Of a stretch of 64,000 nt of DNA, positions 1-10,551 are shown one piece after another; position 1 is the first letter of the stretch; each line of letters begins with the position of its first letter. The DNA is from Marinobacter salinisoli (GTDB lineage Bacteria > Pseudomonadota > Gammaproteobacteria > Pseudomonadales > Oleiphilaceae), in contig NZ_CP071247.1 in NCBI RefSeq assembly GCF_017301335.1, positions 3,410,001-3,474,000 of the forward strand, read 5' to 3'. The notes below the pieces were generated by a model, which saw nothing but the letters and a program-made list of their open reading frames with translations, did no database searches and was not told the DNA's origin. Made by a program: the position numbers and the translations under genes.

Positions 1-1
1 C

Positions 2-691
2 TTTGCTGTATTCCCGCAGCGCGGTGGACAGGCCCCTGATGTCAGCGTGCCAGATACGCTGTACCGCCTGGGACAATGGCTCGGGCAGCTGCACAACATT
101 GGCGCCCGGCAATCGTTCCAGCATCGCCCGGCCCTGGCCCTGCTTGACGGGCTGGTAGCCAACAATCAGCTGCTGATTGATGGCAACTGGGTGCCCGCCG
201 ACCTTCGTCCCGCCTGGGACAGCCTGCTCCGGGATCTGATCGAGCTGTGTGCCGCCCGGATCGATGATGCCGGCCCGCTGGTAAATCTACGCCTGCACGG
301 CGACTGCCACGCGGGCAACATCCTGTGCCGGGATGAGCAGATGCTGTTCGTAGATCTGGACGATTGCCGAACCGGTCCTGCCATTCAGGACATGTGGCTG
401 CTGCTCAACGGTGAAGACGCCGAGCGCGGGGCGCAACTGGGCGAGTTACTGGAAGGCTACGAAATGTTCCGTGATTTCAACCGCAGGGAGCGCCACCTGA
501 TCGAACCGTTGCGCTGCTACCGCCAGATTGCTCACTGCGCCTGGCTGGCCAGACGCTGGGACGACCCGGCATTTCCGCGCTTCTTCCCATGGTTTGGTCA
601 ACCCCGCTTCTGGTCCGATCAGATTCTGTCGCTCAGGGAACAGTTGGCCGCTCTTCAGTCGCCGTCGCTGTCACTTCCCGGCCAATTCTAA
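2..691 (+). CDS. srkA: Stress response kinase A, 3' part (5' end outside window)
   Basis: SrkA (YihE/RdoA) is a cytoplasmic Ser/Thr protein kinase of the aminoglycoside phosphotransferase fold that protects stressed bacteria. The frame is open from the first bases of the window, and the first residues (FAVFPQRGGQ) already match the middle of the family, so the start lies upstream. A GTG at 47 should not be taken as the real start. The Brenner-type catalytic motif HGDCHAGNIL and the metal-binding FVDLDD are visible, followed by GPAIQD and the conserved C-terminal block with WRRWDDPAFPRFFPW-like residues. About 230 residues are present out of roughly 325 in full-length homologs. Confidence 0.93.
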   Translation, partial: FAVFPQRGGQAPDVSVPDTLYRLGQWLGQLHNIGARQSFQHRPALALLDGLVANNQLLIDGNWVPADLRPAWDSLLRDLIELCAARIDDAGPLVNLRLHGDCHAGNILCRDEQMLFVDLDDCRTGPAIQDMWLLLNGEDAERGAQLGELLEGYEMFRDFNRRERHLIEPLRCYRQIAHCAWLARRWDDPAFPRFFPWFGQPRFWSDQILSLREQLAALQSPSLSLPGQF

Positions 692-703
692 TGCACCCAC
701 ATC

Positions 704-1099
704 ATGTCAGCTTTTGAGGTAACCATGCCTGAGCAAGAGGCCCAATATTCCGTTCGCAGCCTGATTCTGACCGCCGTGGTTTCCATCATCGGGACGGTTC
801 TGGTGCTGGAGGCCACCGGCCGGATCGACCACTCCGATAACAAGGATCACGTGCCCGTCGGTAGCTTTGAGGCCATTCACGTCAATCCGGACAAGGCTTT
901 CCGGATGTCCCACAAAGCATCCGAGCTTCACGCCGCGTGCGAAAACGGGTACCTCGCCATTGCAGCGGACGTGGACCCATCGTTCCGGGGCATCCTCGTG
1001 GATTACAAAAACCGTGGTGTTCGCTGTTACCGCCAATCACCTACAGCCCCGTCGGTGCCGCAGTCGCCCGCTGCCACGGAGCCCGCAGACGATGAGTGA
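704..1099 (+). CDS. Hypothetical single-pass membrane protein
   Basis: A 131-residue protein that I do not recognise. It has a hydrophobic segment at about residues 20-40 (SLILTAVVSIIGTVLVLEAT), then a soluble tail of about 90 residues with two cysteines and a Pro/Ala-rich C-terminus, suggesting an N-terminal anchor with the tail outside the cytoplasm. A start at 725 (MPEQEAQ) is equally possible and would give 124 residues. Its end overlaps the cmoA start (ATG at 1092, stop at 1097-1099), so it is probably translationally coupled to cmoA-cmoB. The codon use resembles its neighbours. The function is unknown. Confidence 0.7.
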   Translation: MSAFEVTMPEQEAQYSVRSLILTAVVSIIGTVLVLEATGRIDHSDNKDHVPVGSFEAIHVNPDKAFRMSHKASELHAACENGYLAIAADVDPSFRGILVDYKNRGVRCYRQSPTAPSVPQSPAATEPADDE

Positions 1100-1856
1100 A
1101 TCCAAACCGCCCGGGCAGGCACCCGAGCAGACCACCGATCGGCTCTTCGCCACACAACGGCGCCCCGACGATTTCCGGTTTGACGCCTCCGTCGCACGGG
1201 TTTTCCCGGACATGATCCGTCGCTCAGTGCCCGGCTATACCACCATCATTCCCATGATCGAGGTGATTACCGAACAATACGTTCAGGCCGGCTCCAACTG
1301 CTACGATCTGGGCTGTTCACTGGGTGCCTCTACCCTGGCCATGCGCCACGGCATTCCGTACCAGGATTGCAGGTTATTTGGCGTGGACAACTCCAGTGCC
1401 ATGATTGAACGCTGCGAGCACTACATTGCTCTGGATGATAACCCGTTGCCGGTGACGCTCCGCTGTGAAGATCTCCTGCAAACCGAGCTCAGCAATGCCT
1501 CCGTCACCACACTGAACTTCACACTGCAATTCGTCGCACCGGAAGCGCGCGCCCAGCTGCTGGCGAGGATAGCCGAGGCCACGCGCCCCGGCGGTGTGCT
1601 TATTCTGTCTGAAAAGATCCACTTCGAGTCGGAACAGGAACAGAACATACAAACCCGCCTGCACCATGAATTTAAACGGGCGAACGGGTACTCCGACCTG
1701 GAAATCAGTCAGAAGCGCACCGCCATTGAGCGCGTGCTGATTCCGGAATCTCTGGCCGCCCACAAAGAGCGCCTGCTGGCAGCCGGGTTCAACGATGTCG
1801 TGGTCTGGTATCAGTGTTTCAATTTCGTTTCCATGCTGGCCATTAAAAGCGATTAA
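1092..1856 (+). CDS. cmoA: Carboxy-S-adenosyl-L-methionine synthase
   Basis: CmoA converts S-adenosylmethionine and prephenate to carboxy-SAM, the donor used by CmoB for 5-oxyacetyl modification of the wobble uridine of several tRNAs. The 254 residues are close to the E. coli protein (247). The class I methyltransferase motif I appears as YDLGCSLGASTLAMR, followed by GVDNSSAM. The DDFRFDASVARVFPDMI segment is typical of the family. The frame is open further upstream, but the ATG at 1092 (MSESKPPG) matches the family start and overlaps the previous stop. cmoB follows at once. This is a cytoplasmic enzyme and the identification is firm. Confidence 0.95.
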   Translation: MSESKPPGQAPEQTTDRLFATQRRPDDFRFDASVARVFPDMIRRSVPGYTTIIPMIEVITEQYVQAGSNCYDLGCSLGASTLAMRHGIPYQDCRLFGVDNSSAMIERCEHYIALDDNPLPVTLRCEDLLQTELSNASVTTLNFTLQFVAPEARAQLLARIAEATRPGGVLILSEKIHFESEQEQNIQTRLHHEFKRANGYSDLEISQKRTAIERVLIPESLAAHKERLLAAGFNDVVVWYQCFNFVSMLAIKSD

Positions 1857-1871
1857 GTGACATCCCCACTC

Positions 1872-2864
1872 ATGACACACTTCAATTGGCAAACCTGCTA
1901 CCAAACCCTGTTTTCCGATCTGGAAAACACCGGACAAGCCCGCTGGGCCGAGCGCCTGCGCACGCAGTTAAAACTGCGCTTTGAGGAACGCCCCCACGGG
2001 GACATGGCCCGCTGGCTGAACGCCGTGCACAGCCTGCCAGAAGTGCCTGACATCTCCTCCGACCTCACCCGATCCGCCGTTACCCTGAGCACTGGCGCAC
2101 CGTTATCTGCCGATCAACAGGAGCAGCTCGAGTCATCACTGCGGGGACTGATGCCGTGGCGCAAAGGCCCGTTCGATTTTTTCGGCACCTACATTGATAC
2201 CGAATGGCGATCGGACTGGAAGTGGGATCGGGTGGCTCCCTACCTTTCGGACCTTCGGGGACGTCGAATCCTGGATGTGGGCTGCGGCTCTGGCTACCAC
2301 TGCTGGCGCATGCTCGGGGAAGGCGCAGGGCGGGTGATCGGCATTGACCCGGGACTGCTGTTCCTTTTTCAGTTTCTCAGTGTTAAACGCTATCTGGGAG
2401 ACGTGCCGGTGGATCTTGTGCCAATTCGCATGGAAGACCTCCCGGACAATCTTCAGGCTTTCGATACCACATTTTCCATGGGCGTGTTGTACCACCGACG
2501 CTCACCGCTGGACCACCTGCTGGAGCTGAAAGGCACCCTGCGCAAAGGTGGTGAACTGGTGCTGGAGACACTGGTCGTGGATGGTCCGCAGGGCTACAGC
2601 CTGATGCCGGAGGACCGCTACGGCCAGATGCGCAACGTCTGGTTCCTGCCGAGCTGTGACACCCTGCTGCGCTGGCTGGATCGAACCGGATTTGAAAATG
2701 CACGGGTGGTGGATGTCACCGAAACCACCACCGAAGAACAACGCAGTACCGACTGGATGCGATTCAATTCCCTTCAAGACTTCCTGGATCCGGAAGACCC
2801 ATCAAAGACCATCGAAGGCTACCCAGGGCCCAGGCGGGCCACCATCATCGCCGAAAAGCCCTAG
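1872..2864 (+). CDS. cmoB: tRNA U34 carboxymethyltransferase
   Basis: CmoB transfers the carboxymethyl group of carboxy-SAM to 5-hydroxyuridine at position 34 of tRNA, completing the pathway begun by CmoA. Motifs include MPWRKGPF, the family signature DTEWRSDWKWDRV, the SAM-binding ILDVGCGSGYHCWRM and MGVLYHRRSPLDHL. I take ATG 1872 (MTHFNWQ) as the start because it matches the N-terminus of homologs. A GTG at 1857 directly abutting the cmoA stop would add five residues and cannot be excluded. Length is 330 residues (E. coli 323). It forms an operon with cmoA and faces convergent purA. Confidence 0.95.
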   Translation: MTHFNWQTCYQTLFSDLENTGQARWAERLRTQLKLRFEERPHGDMARWLNAVHSLPEVPDISSDLTRSAVTLSTGAPLSADQQEQLESSLRGLMPWRKGPFDFFGTYIDTEWRSDWKWDRVAPYLSDLRGRRILDVGCGSGYHCWRMLGEGAGRVIGIDPGLLFLFQFLSVKRYLGDVPVDLVPIRMEDLPDNLQAFDTTFSMGVLYHRRSPLDHLLELKGTLRKGGELVLETLVVDGPQGYSLMPEDRYGQMRNVWFLPSCDTLLRWLDRTGFENARVVDVTETTTEEQRSTDWMRFNSLQDFLDPEDPSKTIEGYPGPRRATIIAEKP

Positions 2865-2867
2865 TCC

Positions 2868-2899
2868 AAAACAAAAGAACCGCCCCGAAGGGCGGTTCT
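2868..2899 (-). terminator. Rho-independent terminator of purA
   Basis: A perfect 10-bp stem (2876-2885 with 2890-2899) closes a CGAA tetraloop. On the minus strand it is followed by a T-rich run (TTTTGTTTTGG), so it ends purA transcription. On the plus strand no T tract follows, so termination of cmoB by the same hairpin would be weaker. Confidence 0.85.
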
Positions 2900-2913
2900 G
2901 GGAACGCTTCGGC

Positions 2914-4218
<1,305 letters not shown>

Positions 4219-4289
4219 TCAGTGCCGCTGCCCCGGGGGCAGGCGTTTCATTCAAATTCCTGTAAAAGACAGCCAGAAGCCCGCAAGCC

Positions 4290-5471
4290 TCAGCCCAGGC
4301 TCTCAACAACCCATGTGCCGTCACGCTTCACAAGCTGACGGTCACAGCCTCTGTTCCTTGGATCGACCCCTGCATCTTCAGGAAGGGCTCGCACCACGGT
4401 ATGGGCCGATCTTTGTTCCACAACGGCGCGTTCCAGTGCCGGATCGGCATCAGCGGGTGCCCAGATGGCACCGGGAATCTCACAGGGACGCTGCCCCAAC
4501 GACACCAGTGCCCGGATATCGAGACTGAAACCGGTGGCCGGGCGGGCGCGCCCGAAGTCGCTGCCGATGGCGTCATAGCGGCCGCCTTTGGCCACGGAGT
4601 CGCCATGGCCCGGAACGTAGGCCGCAAACACCAGTCCGGTATGGTAGTTGTAGCCGCGAAGCTCACAAAAATCGAACCCGACACTCACCTCTGGATAGCT
4701 TTCGGCCAACATATCGGACACGCGACTCAGCTTGTTCAACGCCGCGTCCAGATCATCAGAAAAACCCTTCAGGATTTCCGACGCTTGCGCCAGGGCTTCA
4801 CGGCCACCACTGACTCGGGCCAGATCCCGCAATCTGGCTCCGGGCGAGCCAGATTCACATTCGCCCAACAGGCCATCCAGTTCGGGCACGGATTTCCGTG
4901 CCATCGCATCAAAAATTGCCGCCTCGGTTGCAGCATCAAAATCCGCCGCGCCCATGAGACTCTGATAGATCGACACGTGCGCAAGATCCAGATGGATGCC
5001 CGGCAAACCGGCAACGCGCAGCGCCTCCAGCATTAACCGGATAACCTCCGTATCCGCCTCTTCAGACTGGCTCCCGAACAGTTCACACCCAGCCTGAATG
5101 GGCGTCCTGCCAGCCAGCATGTGCCTTGGACGCGTATGCAGTACGTGGCCCGCGTAGCAGAGACGGGTGATGCCTTCCTGGGCAAGGGTATGGGCGTCGA
5201 TGCGAGCGGCCTGCGGCGTCATATCGGCCCGAACCCCCATCATCCGACCAGTCAGCTGATCGGTCAGCTTGAAGGTCTGCAGTTGCAGGTCATTGCCGGT
5301 GCCGGTGAAAAGAGACTCCAGATATTCGACCAGGGGCGGAATCACCAGCTGGTATCCCCAGCGTTGGCAGGTATCCATTACATCCCGGCGCAGGGATTCG
5401 ATCTGTCCGGCCAGTGGCGGCAGAATGTCCTCTACCCCGTCCGGCAGCAACCAGCGATCAGATACTGTCAT
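4290..5471 (-). CDS. hisZ: ATP phosphoribosyltransferase regulatory subunit
   Basis: HisZ is a histidyl-tRNA synthetase-like paralogue without aminoacylation activity that forms a complex with short-form HisG and makes the first step of histidine synthesis feedback-sensitive. The class II synthetase core is seen in LLPDGVEDILPP, VIPPLVEYLESL, KLTDQLTGRMMGVRADMTPQ-like residues and GGRYDAIGSDFG. I choose ATG 5471 (MTVSDRWLLPDG, 393 residues). The open frame runs on to 5597 but the extra residues are not family-like and would overlap the hflC terminator. hisG is not in the window. hisZ next to purA is the usual pseudomonad arrangement. Confidence 0.94.
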   Translation of the reverse strand: MTVSDRWLLPDGVEDILPPLAGQIESLRRDVMDTCQRWGYQLVIPPLVEYLESLFTGTGNDLQLQTFKLTDQLTGRMMGVRADMTPQAARIDAHTLAQEGITRLCYAGHVLHTRPRHMLAGRTPIQAGCELFGSQSEEADTEVIRLMLEALRVAGLPGIHLDLAHVSIYQSLMGAADFDAATEAAIFDAMARKSVPELDGLLGECESGSPGARLRDLARVSGGREALAQASEILKGFSDDLDAALNKLSRVSDMLAESYPEVSVGFDFCELRGYNYHTGLVFAAYVPGHGDSVAKGGRYDAIGSDFGRARPATGFSLDIRALVSLGQRPCEIPGAIWAPADADPALERAVVEQRSAHTVVRALPEDAGVDPRNRGCDRQLVKRDGTWVVESLG

Positions 5472-5596
5472 GAGATAACGTTGTCCGTCAGGCCCGCTCC
5501 GGCACAAAGCACGGGGGGTTACACAGGATTTAAGGCGAACTCGGGGTAGCAAAACCCCGAAACAAAACCGGTCGGATTTTACACGGTTGAACGACA

Positions 5597-5632
5597 CAAA
5601 AAAACCGGAATACCTCGGTATCCCGGTTTTTA
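5597..5632 (-). terminator. Rho-independent terminator of the hflK-hflC transcript
   Basis: On the minus strand, just after the hflC stop, a stem of about 12 bp (ACCGGGATACC pairing with GGTATTCCGGT, one G-T pair) is followed by seven T residues. It separates the hflX-hflK-hflC transcript from hisZ-purA, so hisZ probably has its own promoter between 5472 and 5597. Confidence 0.85.
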
Positions 5633-5648
5633 CGGCAGACGCGGGGGC

Positions 5649-6524
5649 TTATTTCGCGCCCATCGGGTCCTTCAGGAACTTCATGAAGTCGCTGTCGGAA
5701 TCGATGACCATGATGTCACCCTTGCCCGAGAAGGTGTTCTGATAAGCCTGCAGGCTCCGATAGAAACTGTAGAACTCCCTGTTGGAGCCATAGGCATCAG
5801 CGTATATCGAAGCCGCCTCCCGGTCTCCCTCACCTCGGGTTTCCTCAGATTCCGCGAAGGCTTCGGCAAGAATGACCGTGCGCTGACGGTCCGCGTCGGC
5901 ACGAATCCCTTCTGCGAGCTCTCGGCCACGGGAACGAAATTCCTGCGCCAGCTTTTCACGCTCGGTCGCCATCCGGCGGTAAACGTTTTCACTGACCTGC
6001 CCCGGCAGCTCAATCGCTTTGACCCGCACGTCGAGTACCTCAATACCGAACTCGTCAACCGAGGTTTCGTTCACCCTGTCACGCAGGGTGTGCATCAACT
6101 CATCACGCTGCCCGGAGACCACTTCGTGCATGGTCCGAATACCGAATTCGTCCCGCAGCCCGTTGTCCACTCGGGACAACAACAGGGACTGAGCACGGAA
6201 CTCGTCACCACCGGTCGCCCGGTAGAACTGATCCACATCACGAATCTTCCAGGCGATGTAGGAGTCCACATCCAGCGGTTTTTTCTCCGTTGTCAGGTAC
6301 TGACGGGAAGGCAGATCCATGGTCAGAACCCGGATATCAAACTCCCGTACCTGATCAATGACCGGCACCTTGAAGTGAAGGCCGGCCGGGATGTCGGTTT
6401 CCACCAACTCACCGAAGCGCAACAAGACGCCGCGATGGGTTTCCGGAATGATATACACACTTGAAAGAACGAGCAGGACAACGATCAGGGTGCCTGCAAG
6501 CCCCAATACACCTTTAGGTCCCAT
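5649..6524 (-). CDS. hflC: HflC, FtsH-modulating SPFH protein
   Basis: HflC is an inner-membrane SPFH/band 7 protein that with HflK forms a large periplasmic cage around the FtsH protease and modulates its access to membrane substrates. The N-terminal membrane segment is at about residues 8-27 (LAGTLIVVLLVLSSVYII), followed by the family motif VLLRFGELVETDIPAGLHFK. A long charged coiled-coil segment (AEGIRADADRQRTVILAEA and following) precedes the C-terminus. Length is 291 residues. Its start lies two bases downstream of the hflK stop, so the pair is translationally coupled. It is the last gene before a strong terminator. Confidence 0.96.
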   Translation of the reverse strand: MGPKGVLGLAGTLIVVLLVLSSVYIIPETHRGVLLRFGELVETDIPAGLHFKVPVIDQVREFDIRVLTMDLPSRQYLTTEKKPLDVDSYIAWKIRDVDQFYRATGGDEFRAQSLLLSRVDNGLRDEFGIRTMHEVVSGQRDELMHTLRDRVNETSVDEFGIEVLDVRVKAIELPGQVSENVYRRMATEREKLAQEFRSRGRELAEGIRADADRQRTVILAEAFAESEETRGEGDREAASIYADAYGSNREFYSFYRSLQAYQNTFSGKGDIMVIDSDSDFMKFLKDPMGAK

Positions 6525-6526
6525 GA

Positions 6527-7726
6527 TTATCTGCTCCTCCGTCCATTATTCTCCTGCCTGGAGCGAAGCTCCCGGATGACCTGCTCGGTCAATTCCTGAA
6601 TATCCACTTCCGCGTTGCGGTCATTGGATGACTGATTGCCACCACTGAGAGAACCACGCGGCAACGTAGCGCCCTGGGTCAGGCGATCAAGCGGCAGATA
6701 CATCATGTTGCCACTGCTTTCAGTGTCGACAAAGATCTTGCTGGTGTTCGACAGCACAGTCTCCAGCGCCTGCAGGTACATCCGCTCACGCGTTACTTCC
6801 GGCGCCCGCTCATAGACGTTCAGCAACTCCAGGAAGCGGGATGATTCACCGCGGGAACGCTCAATCACTTCCTGCTTGTAGGCGTTGGCCTCCTCGATCA
6901 TTCGCTGAGCCTGGCCTCGTGCTTCCGGAACCACCTTGTTGCGGTAGGTCTCTGCCTCTTCTTTCACGCGCTGCTCGTCCTCACGAGCACGCTGCACTTC
7001 ACGGAAGGCGTCCTGGACGGCGGGCGGAGGCTGAGTGCTCTCCACGTTGACCCGCACGATCTGAAGACCCGTACCATATTCCTGCAGGAAGCGCTGAAGC
7101 CGCTGCTCAACACGTACGGCTAGTTCGGCACGGCCTTCGGTCAGCACATCATCCAGGGACGAGCTGCCCACTTCGTGCCGCAGGGCGCTATCGGTTGCAA
7201 AGGCCAGCGCCTGATTGGAATCCCTGACGTTCAGCACATACGCCTGGGCATCTTCAACCCGGTACTGAACCTGGAGATCGACGGTGACCAGGTTTTCATC
7301 TTGGGTCAGCATCTGACCGCTGGATTCGGCGGTACGCACGTTGGTGACGCGCACCTTGGTGACGTCATCAATGAGGGGCACTTTAAATCGCAGACCCGGC
7401 GATTCGGTGCGATTGAACTCACCAAACCGGAGTACGACCGCTCGCTCCTGCTCGTCCACGGTATAGAAAGACTGGTAGATGACGTAGCCCAGAACCAGCA
7501 GTAAGCCCAACGCCAGGACAGCGCCGAAGCCACCGGAACTGCTGGAGCCGGAACCGCCCCCATCGCCCCGGGAGCCTTTTCCGCCCAGCATTTTGTTCAG
7601 CTTTTCAATGCCTTTCTTTAACGCCTCGTCGAGGTCTGGCGGCCCCTGATCATCGCCGCGCCGACCGCCGCCGGTTCCCCAGGGGTCATTGTCGTTGCGG
7701 TTTCCACCCGGTTCATTCCAGGCCAT
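6527..7726 (-). CDS. hflK: HflK, FtsH-modulating SPFH protein
   Basis: HflK is the partner of HflC in the membrane complex that regulates FtsH. The protein (399 residues) starts with a Gly/Asp/Arg-rich cytoplasmic stretch typical of HflK (PGGNRNDNDPWGTGGGRRGD), then a Gly/Ser linker, a transmembrane helix at about residues 69-90 (FGAVLALGLLLVLGYVIYQSFY), the SPFH domain from YTVDEQERAVVLRFGEF onward, and a Glu/Arg-rich coiled coil. The polar C-terminus resembles that of other HflK proteins. It lies downstream of hflX and overlaps no other gene. Confidence 0.96.
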   Translation of the reverse strand: MAWNEPGGNRNDNDPWGTGGGRRGDDQGPPDLDEALKKGIEKLNKMLGGKGSRGDGGGSGSSSSGGFGAVLALGLLLVLGYVIYQSFYTVDEQERAVVLRFGEFNRTESPGLRFKVPLIDDVTKVRVTNVRTAESSGQMLTQDENLVTVDLQVQYRVEDAQAYVLNVRDSNQALAFATDSALRHEVGSSSLDDVLTEGRAELAVRVEQRLQRFLQEYGTGLQIVRVNVESTQPPPAVQDAFREVQRAREDEQRVKEEAETYRNKVVPEARGQAQRMIEEANAYKQEVIERSRGESSRFLELLNVYERAPEVTRERMYLQALETVLSNTSKIFVDTESSGNMMYLPLDRLTQGATLPRGSLSGGNQSSNDRNAEVDIQELTEQVIRELRSRQENNGRRSR

Positions 7727-7803
7727 AGTGCTCTCCGTTCCTGACTTGTAGATGGCTGCAAATACTAGGGATTTATCGACGTCCCGGCAATAGCCGATGC
7801 TGT

Positions 7804-9102
7804 TCAGGCATGGCCTTCGTCGAGACGAATAGATTCTTCTTTTACTCCGGCGCGGCTCAGAAGCTGGCGCCAGTCGCGGTTCTGCAGGCGAATCTCTACC
7901 ACTGCATCGCCGTTGTCGCGGTGTTCCTCACTCAGTACGGACCCTGCCGAATGCAGTAGCGCCCTCAGTTTGCCGTCGGCAGGCCCCAGTAGCACGAAGT
8001 AATGAACCACGTCTTCGGCCAGCCGCTCCACAACCGCATCGAACAGATCATTGATACCTTCACCAGTGACCGCCGAGACCCAGACGCGGATGGGAACACC
8101 GTCTTCGTTACGATCTATCCTTGGCGAAAAATTTTCAAGCAAATCAATTTTGTTAAATACCTGAAGCACTGGAATTTCGTCTGCACCGATCTCCGCCAGT
8201 ACCGTTTCAACCTGCTCAATGTTGTCGTCCCGACGGCTGTCATGGCAATCCACCACATGCACCAGCAGCGATGCTTGGGTGGTTTCCTCCAGGGTTGCCC
8301 GGAACGCTTCAACCAGCTTGTGTGGCAGATGCCGGATGAAACCGACGGTATCCGCCATCACCACAGGCCCGATATCCGGCAGCTCTAAGCGCCGCAGCGT
8401 CGGGTCGAGGGTCGCAAAGAGCTGGTCTGCAGCATATACGCTGGAGGTCGTGATTCGGTTGAAAAGCGTCGACTTGCCCGCGTTAGTGTAGCCGACCAGA
8501 GACACCGTCGGTATGTCTGCCCGCTGCCTAGCGCGCCGCCCCTGATCCCGCTGGCGGCGGACCTTGCCCAGCCTTTTATGGATCGACTTGATGCGCTCGC
8601 GCAGCAGCCGGCGGTCTGTTTCCAGCTGCGTTTCCCCCGGCCCGCGCAGACCAATCCCGCCTTTCTGACGCTCAAGGTGCGTCCAGCCCCGCACCAGCCG
8701 GGTGGACATGTGCTCCAGCTGAGCCAACTCAACCTGCAGCTTGCCCTCATGGGTGCGCGCCCTCTGAGCGAAAATATCAAGGATAACGCCGGTTCTATCC
8801 AGCACCCGACATTTCAGCTCCCGCTCAATATTCCGCTCCTGACTCGGGCTCAGGGCGTGATTGAACAGCACCACATCGGCTTCATTGGCCTGAATGGTAT
8901 CCCGGATCTCTTCCAGCTTGCCCTCACCGACAAACAACCGGGGACTGGGCTGCTTGCGAGTGCCCTCCACCAGGGCAACGGGCTCCACCCCGGCTGACGT
9001 AACCAGCTCCCGGAACTCGCCCGGGTCTTCGGCATCGTCATAAGCCGTAAAATCTATGTGGACGAGAACGGCGCGTTCACCGACATCAGGACGTTCAAAC
9101 AA
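7804..9102 (-). CDS. hflX: Ribosome-splitting GTPase HflX
   Basis: HflX binds the 50S subunit and splits stalled or heat-damaged 70S ribosomes. The 432 residues comprise an N-terminal HflX-specific domain (residues 1-195, with LSPSQERNIE, GGIGLRGPGETQLETDRR and the coiled coil before it) and a G domain with the P-loop GYTNAGKST at 204-212, DTVGFIRHLPH, and the NKID recognition motif. The start MFERPDVGERAVLVHID matches the family. It sits between hfq and hflK as in enterobacteria and pseudomonads. A terminator between hfq and hflX suggests partly separate expression. Confidence 0.96.
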   Translation of the reverse strand: MFERPDVGERAVLVHIDFTAYDDAEDPGEFRELVTSAGVEPVALVEGTRKQPSPRLFVGEGKLEEIRDTIQANEADVVLFNHALSPSQERNIERELKCRVLDRTGVILDIFAQRARTHEGKLQVELAQLEHMSTRLVRGWTHLERQKGGIGLRGPGETQLETDRRLLRERIKSIHKRLGKVRRQRDQGRRARQRADIPTVSLVGYTNAGKSTLFNRITTSSVYAADQLFATLDPTLRRLELPDIGPVVMADTVGFIRHLPHKLVEAFRATLEETTQASLLVHVVDCHDSRRDDNIEQVETVLAEIGADEIPVLQVFNKIDLLENFSPRIDRNEDGVPIRVWVSAVTGEGINDLFDAVVERLAEDVVHYFVLLGPADGKLRALLHSAGSVLSEEHRDNGDAVVEIRLQNRDWRQLLSRAGVKEESIRLDEGHA

Positions 9103-9137
9103 ACTATTTCAACTCCGGAGGAATCATTTTTAAAAGG

Positions 9138-9194
9138 CTATAAAAACAAACACCCGCGCTCGTCGAACCCTGAGGTTCTTCGGAAACGCGGGTG
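9138..9194 (-). terminator. Composite hairpin terminator of hfq
   Basis: On the minus strand after hfq, CACCCGCG (9187-9194) pairs with CGCGGGTG (9151-9158). The enclosed loop contains a second short stem (GAACCTC / GGGTTC), and the run TTTGTTTTT follows. This is a convincing intrinsic terminator with a branched or extended top. The hflX start is a further 36 bases downstream. Confidence 0.75.
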
Positions 9195-9217
9195 GCGTTA
9201 TTCAGCGAGCAGACCGA

Positions 9218-9469
9218 TCAGTCTTCAGAGTCACCCTCGCCTGCTGCACCCTGCTGCGGCAGGCGCACGTTACGCGCCGGAACCACGGTAGAAATGGCAT
9301 GCTTGTAAACCATCTGGCTGACAGTGTTTTTCAGCAAAATCACGAACTGGTCGAAAGATTCAATCTGGCCCTGCAGCTTAATACCGTTCACCAGAAAGAT
9401 GGATACCGGCACGCGCTCCTTGCGCAAGGCATTCAGATAAGGGTCTTGTAACGAGTGCCCTTTTGACAT
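9218..9469 (-). CDS. hfq: RNA chaperone Hfq
   Basis: Hfq is the hexameric Sm-like RNA chaperone that pairs small RNAs with mRNAs. The 83-residue protein shows the Sm1 region ([22 protein letters not shown]) with proximal-face Gln8, Asp9 and Phe/Tyr residues, and the Sm2 motif VYKHAIST with Tyr55, Lys56 and His57. The C-terminal tail is short and acidic, as in pseudomonads rather than enterobacteria. It follows miaA with a 20-bp gap and ends in a strong terminator, so an abundant mRNA is expected. Confidence 0.98.
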   Translation of the reverse strand: MSKGHSLQDPYLNALRKERVPVSIFLVNGIKLQGQIESFDQFVILLKNTVSQMVYKHAISTVVPARNVRLPQQGAAGEGDSED

Positions 9470-9489
9470 GGGTGTTCTCCTGTTTTTAG

Positions 9490-10548
9490 TTAGTTCAGAT
9501 CGTCATCGTCAAATTTTAAAGTGGTGTGAAGCCTGATGTTTTTCAAGGCGGTTTCGGCAATATCCGGATCGTCGCTGTCTAACCAGACCACATCGGACCA
9601 CTTCCTCAACCAGGTTAACTGCCGCTTGGCCAGTTGGCGGGTGGCAGCAACTCCCTTGTTCACAAACGCCTCGTAATCCGTGTCGCCGGCCAGGTATTCC
9701 CAAGCCTGACGATACCCCACGCAACGCGTGGACGGGAGACCGGGATGCAAATCTCCCCTCGCCATCAGGGCACGCACCTCATCAAGGAAGCCCTGCTCCA
9801 GCATGTTCAAGAACCGCTGATAGATCCTTTCATGAAGCTGGCTCCGCTTTGACGGAGCTACGGCCAGCTGAACAACAGTATACGGCAGGTCTGGGAATTC
9901 GTCTGCCTGCCACTGTGTGAAATAAGTGAAATCCTCCACCCCATCTCGCTGATTTGCAGATGAATTGCCAAATTCGGCCTGCCAGAACGAGGAAATGGGC
10001 TTGCCGGTCAGTCGGTAGACCTCCAGGGCCCTGAGCAATCGCTGACGGTTATTGGGGTGGATCAGGCCGGCCGCGACAGGGTCGACGGCTTCCAAGTCCG
10101 CGTGGAGCGCCTGCCACCCTCTCTCGTCAGCCTCACGCTCCAGAGCCGCGCGGACCTCCGCACTGGCCGCCGGCAAGCCGGACATCCCGTGCAGCAGGGC
10201 CTTGTAATACATCATGGTGCCGCCAACCAGGAGGGGAATCCGCCCTGCCTGACTGATGGTCGCCATTTCAGCCAGGGCATCCCTGCGGAAATCCGCCGCC
10301 GAATAGGTTTCCGCAGGGTCACAGATGTCAATCAGGCGGTGGGGCGCGGCCGCCAGCTCCTGCGCGCTCGGTTTGGCGGTCCCGATATCCATGGTCCGGT
10401 AAATCAACGCCGAATCCACGCTGATGATGTCACAAGGCAGTCGGCGGCACAGCTCAATCGCCAGATCCGTCTTGCCGGACGCCGTTGGCCCCATGAGGAA
10501 GATGGCCAACGGGGGGTTGGGGGACTCGCTCCCAGTCGGGGTTGTCAT
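9490..10548 (-). CDS. miaA: tRNA dimethylallyltransferase
   Basis: MiaA transfers a dimethylallyl group from DMAPP to N6 of adenosine 37 in tRNAs reading codons that start with U. The P-loop GPTASGKT is at residues 20-27, followed by [18 protein letters not shown] and the conserved [15 protein letters not shown]. The C-terminal part has [11 protein letters not shown] and [13 protein letters not shown]. At 352 residues it is somewhat longer than E. coli MiaA (316), with an extra acidic tail. It starts three bases after the mutL stop, which indicates coupling within the amiB-mutL-miaA-hfq operon. Confidence 0.96.
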   Translation of the reverse strand: MTTPTGSESPNPPLAIFLMGPTASGKTDLAIELCRRLPCDIISVDSALIYRTMDIGTAKPSAQELAAAPHRLIDICDPAETYSAADFRRDALAEMATISQAGRIPLLVGGTMMYYKALLHGMSGLPAASAEVRAALEREADERGWQALHADLEAVDPVAAGLIHPNNRQRLLRALEVYRLTGKPISSFWQAEFGNSSANQRDGVEDFTYFTQWQADEFPDLPYTVVQLAVAPSKRSQLHERIYQRFLNMLEQGFLDEVRALMARGDLHPGLPSTRCVGYRQAWEYLAGDTDYEAFVNKGVAATRQLAKRQLTWLRKWSDVVWLDSDDPDIAETALKNIRLHTTLKFDDDDLN

Positions 10549-10551
10549 CGC

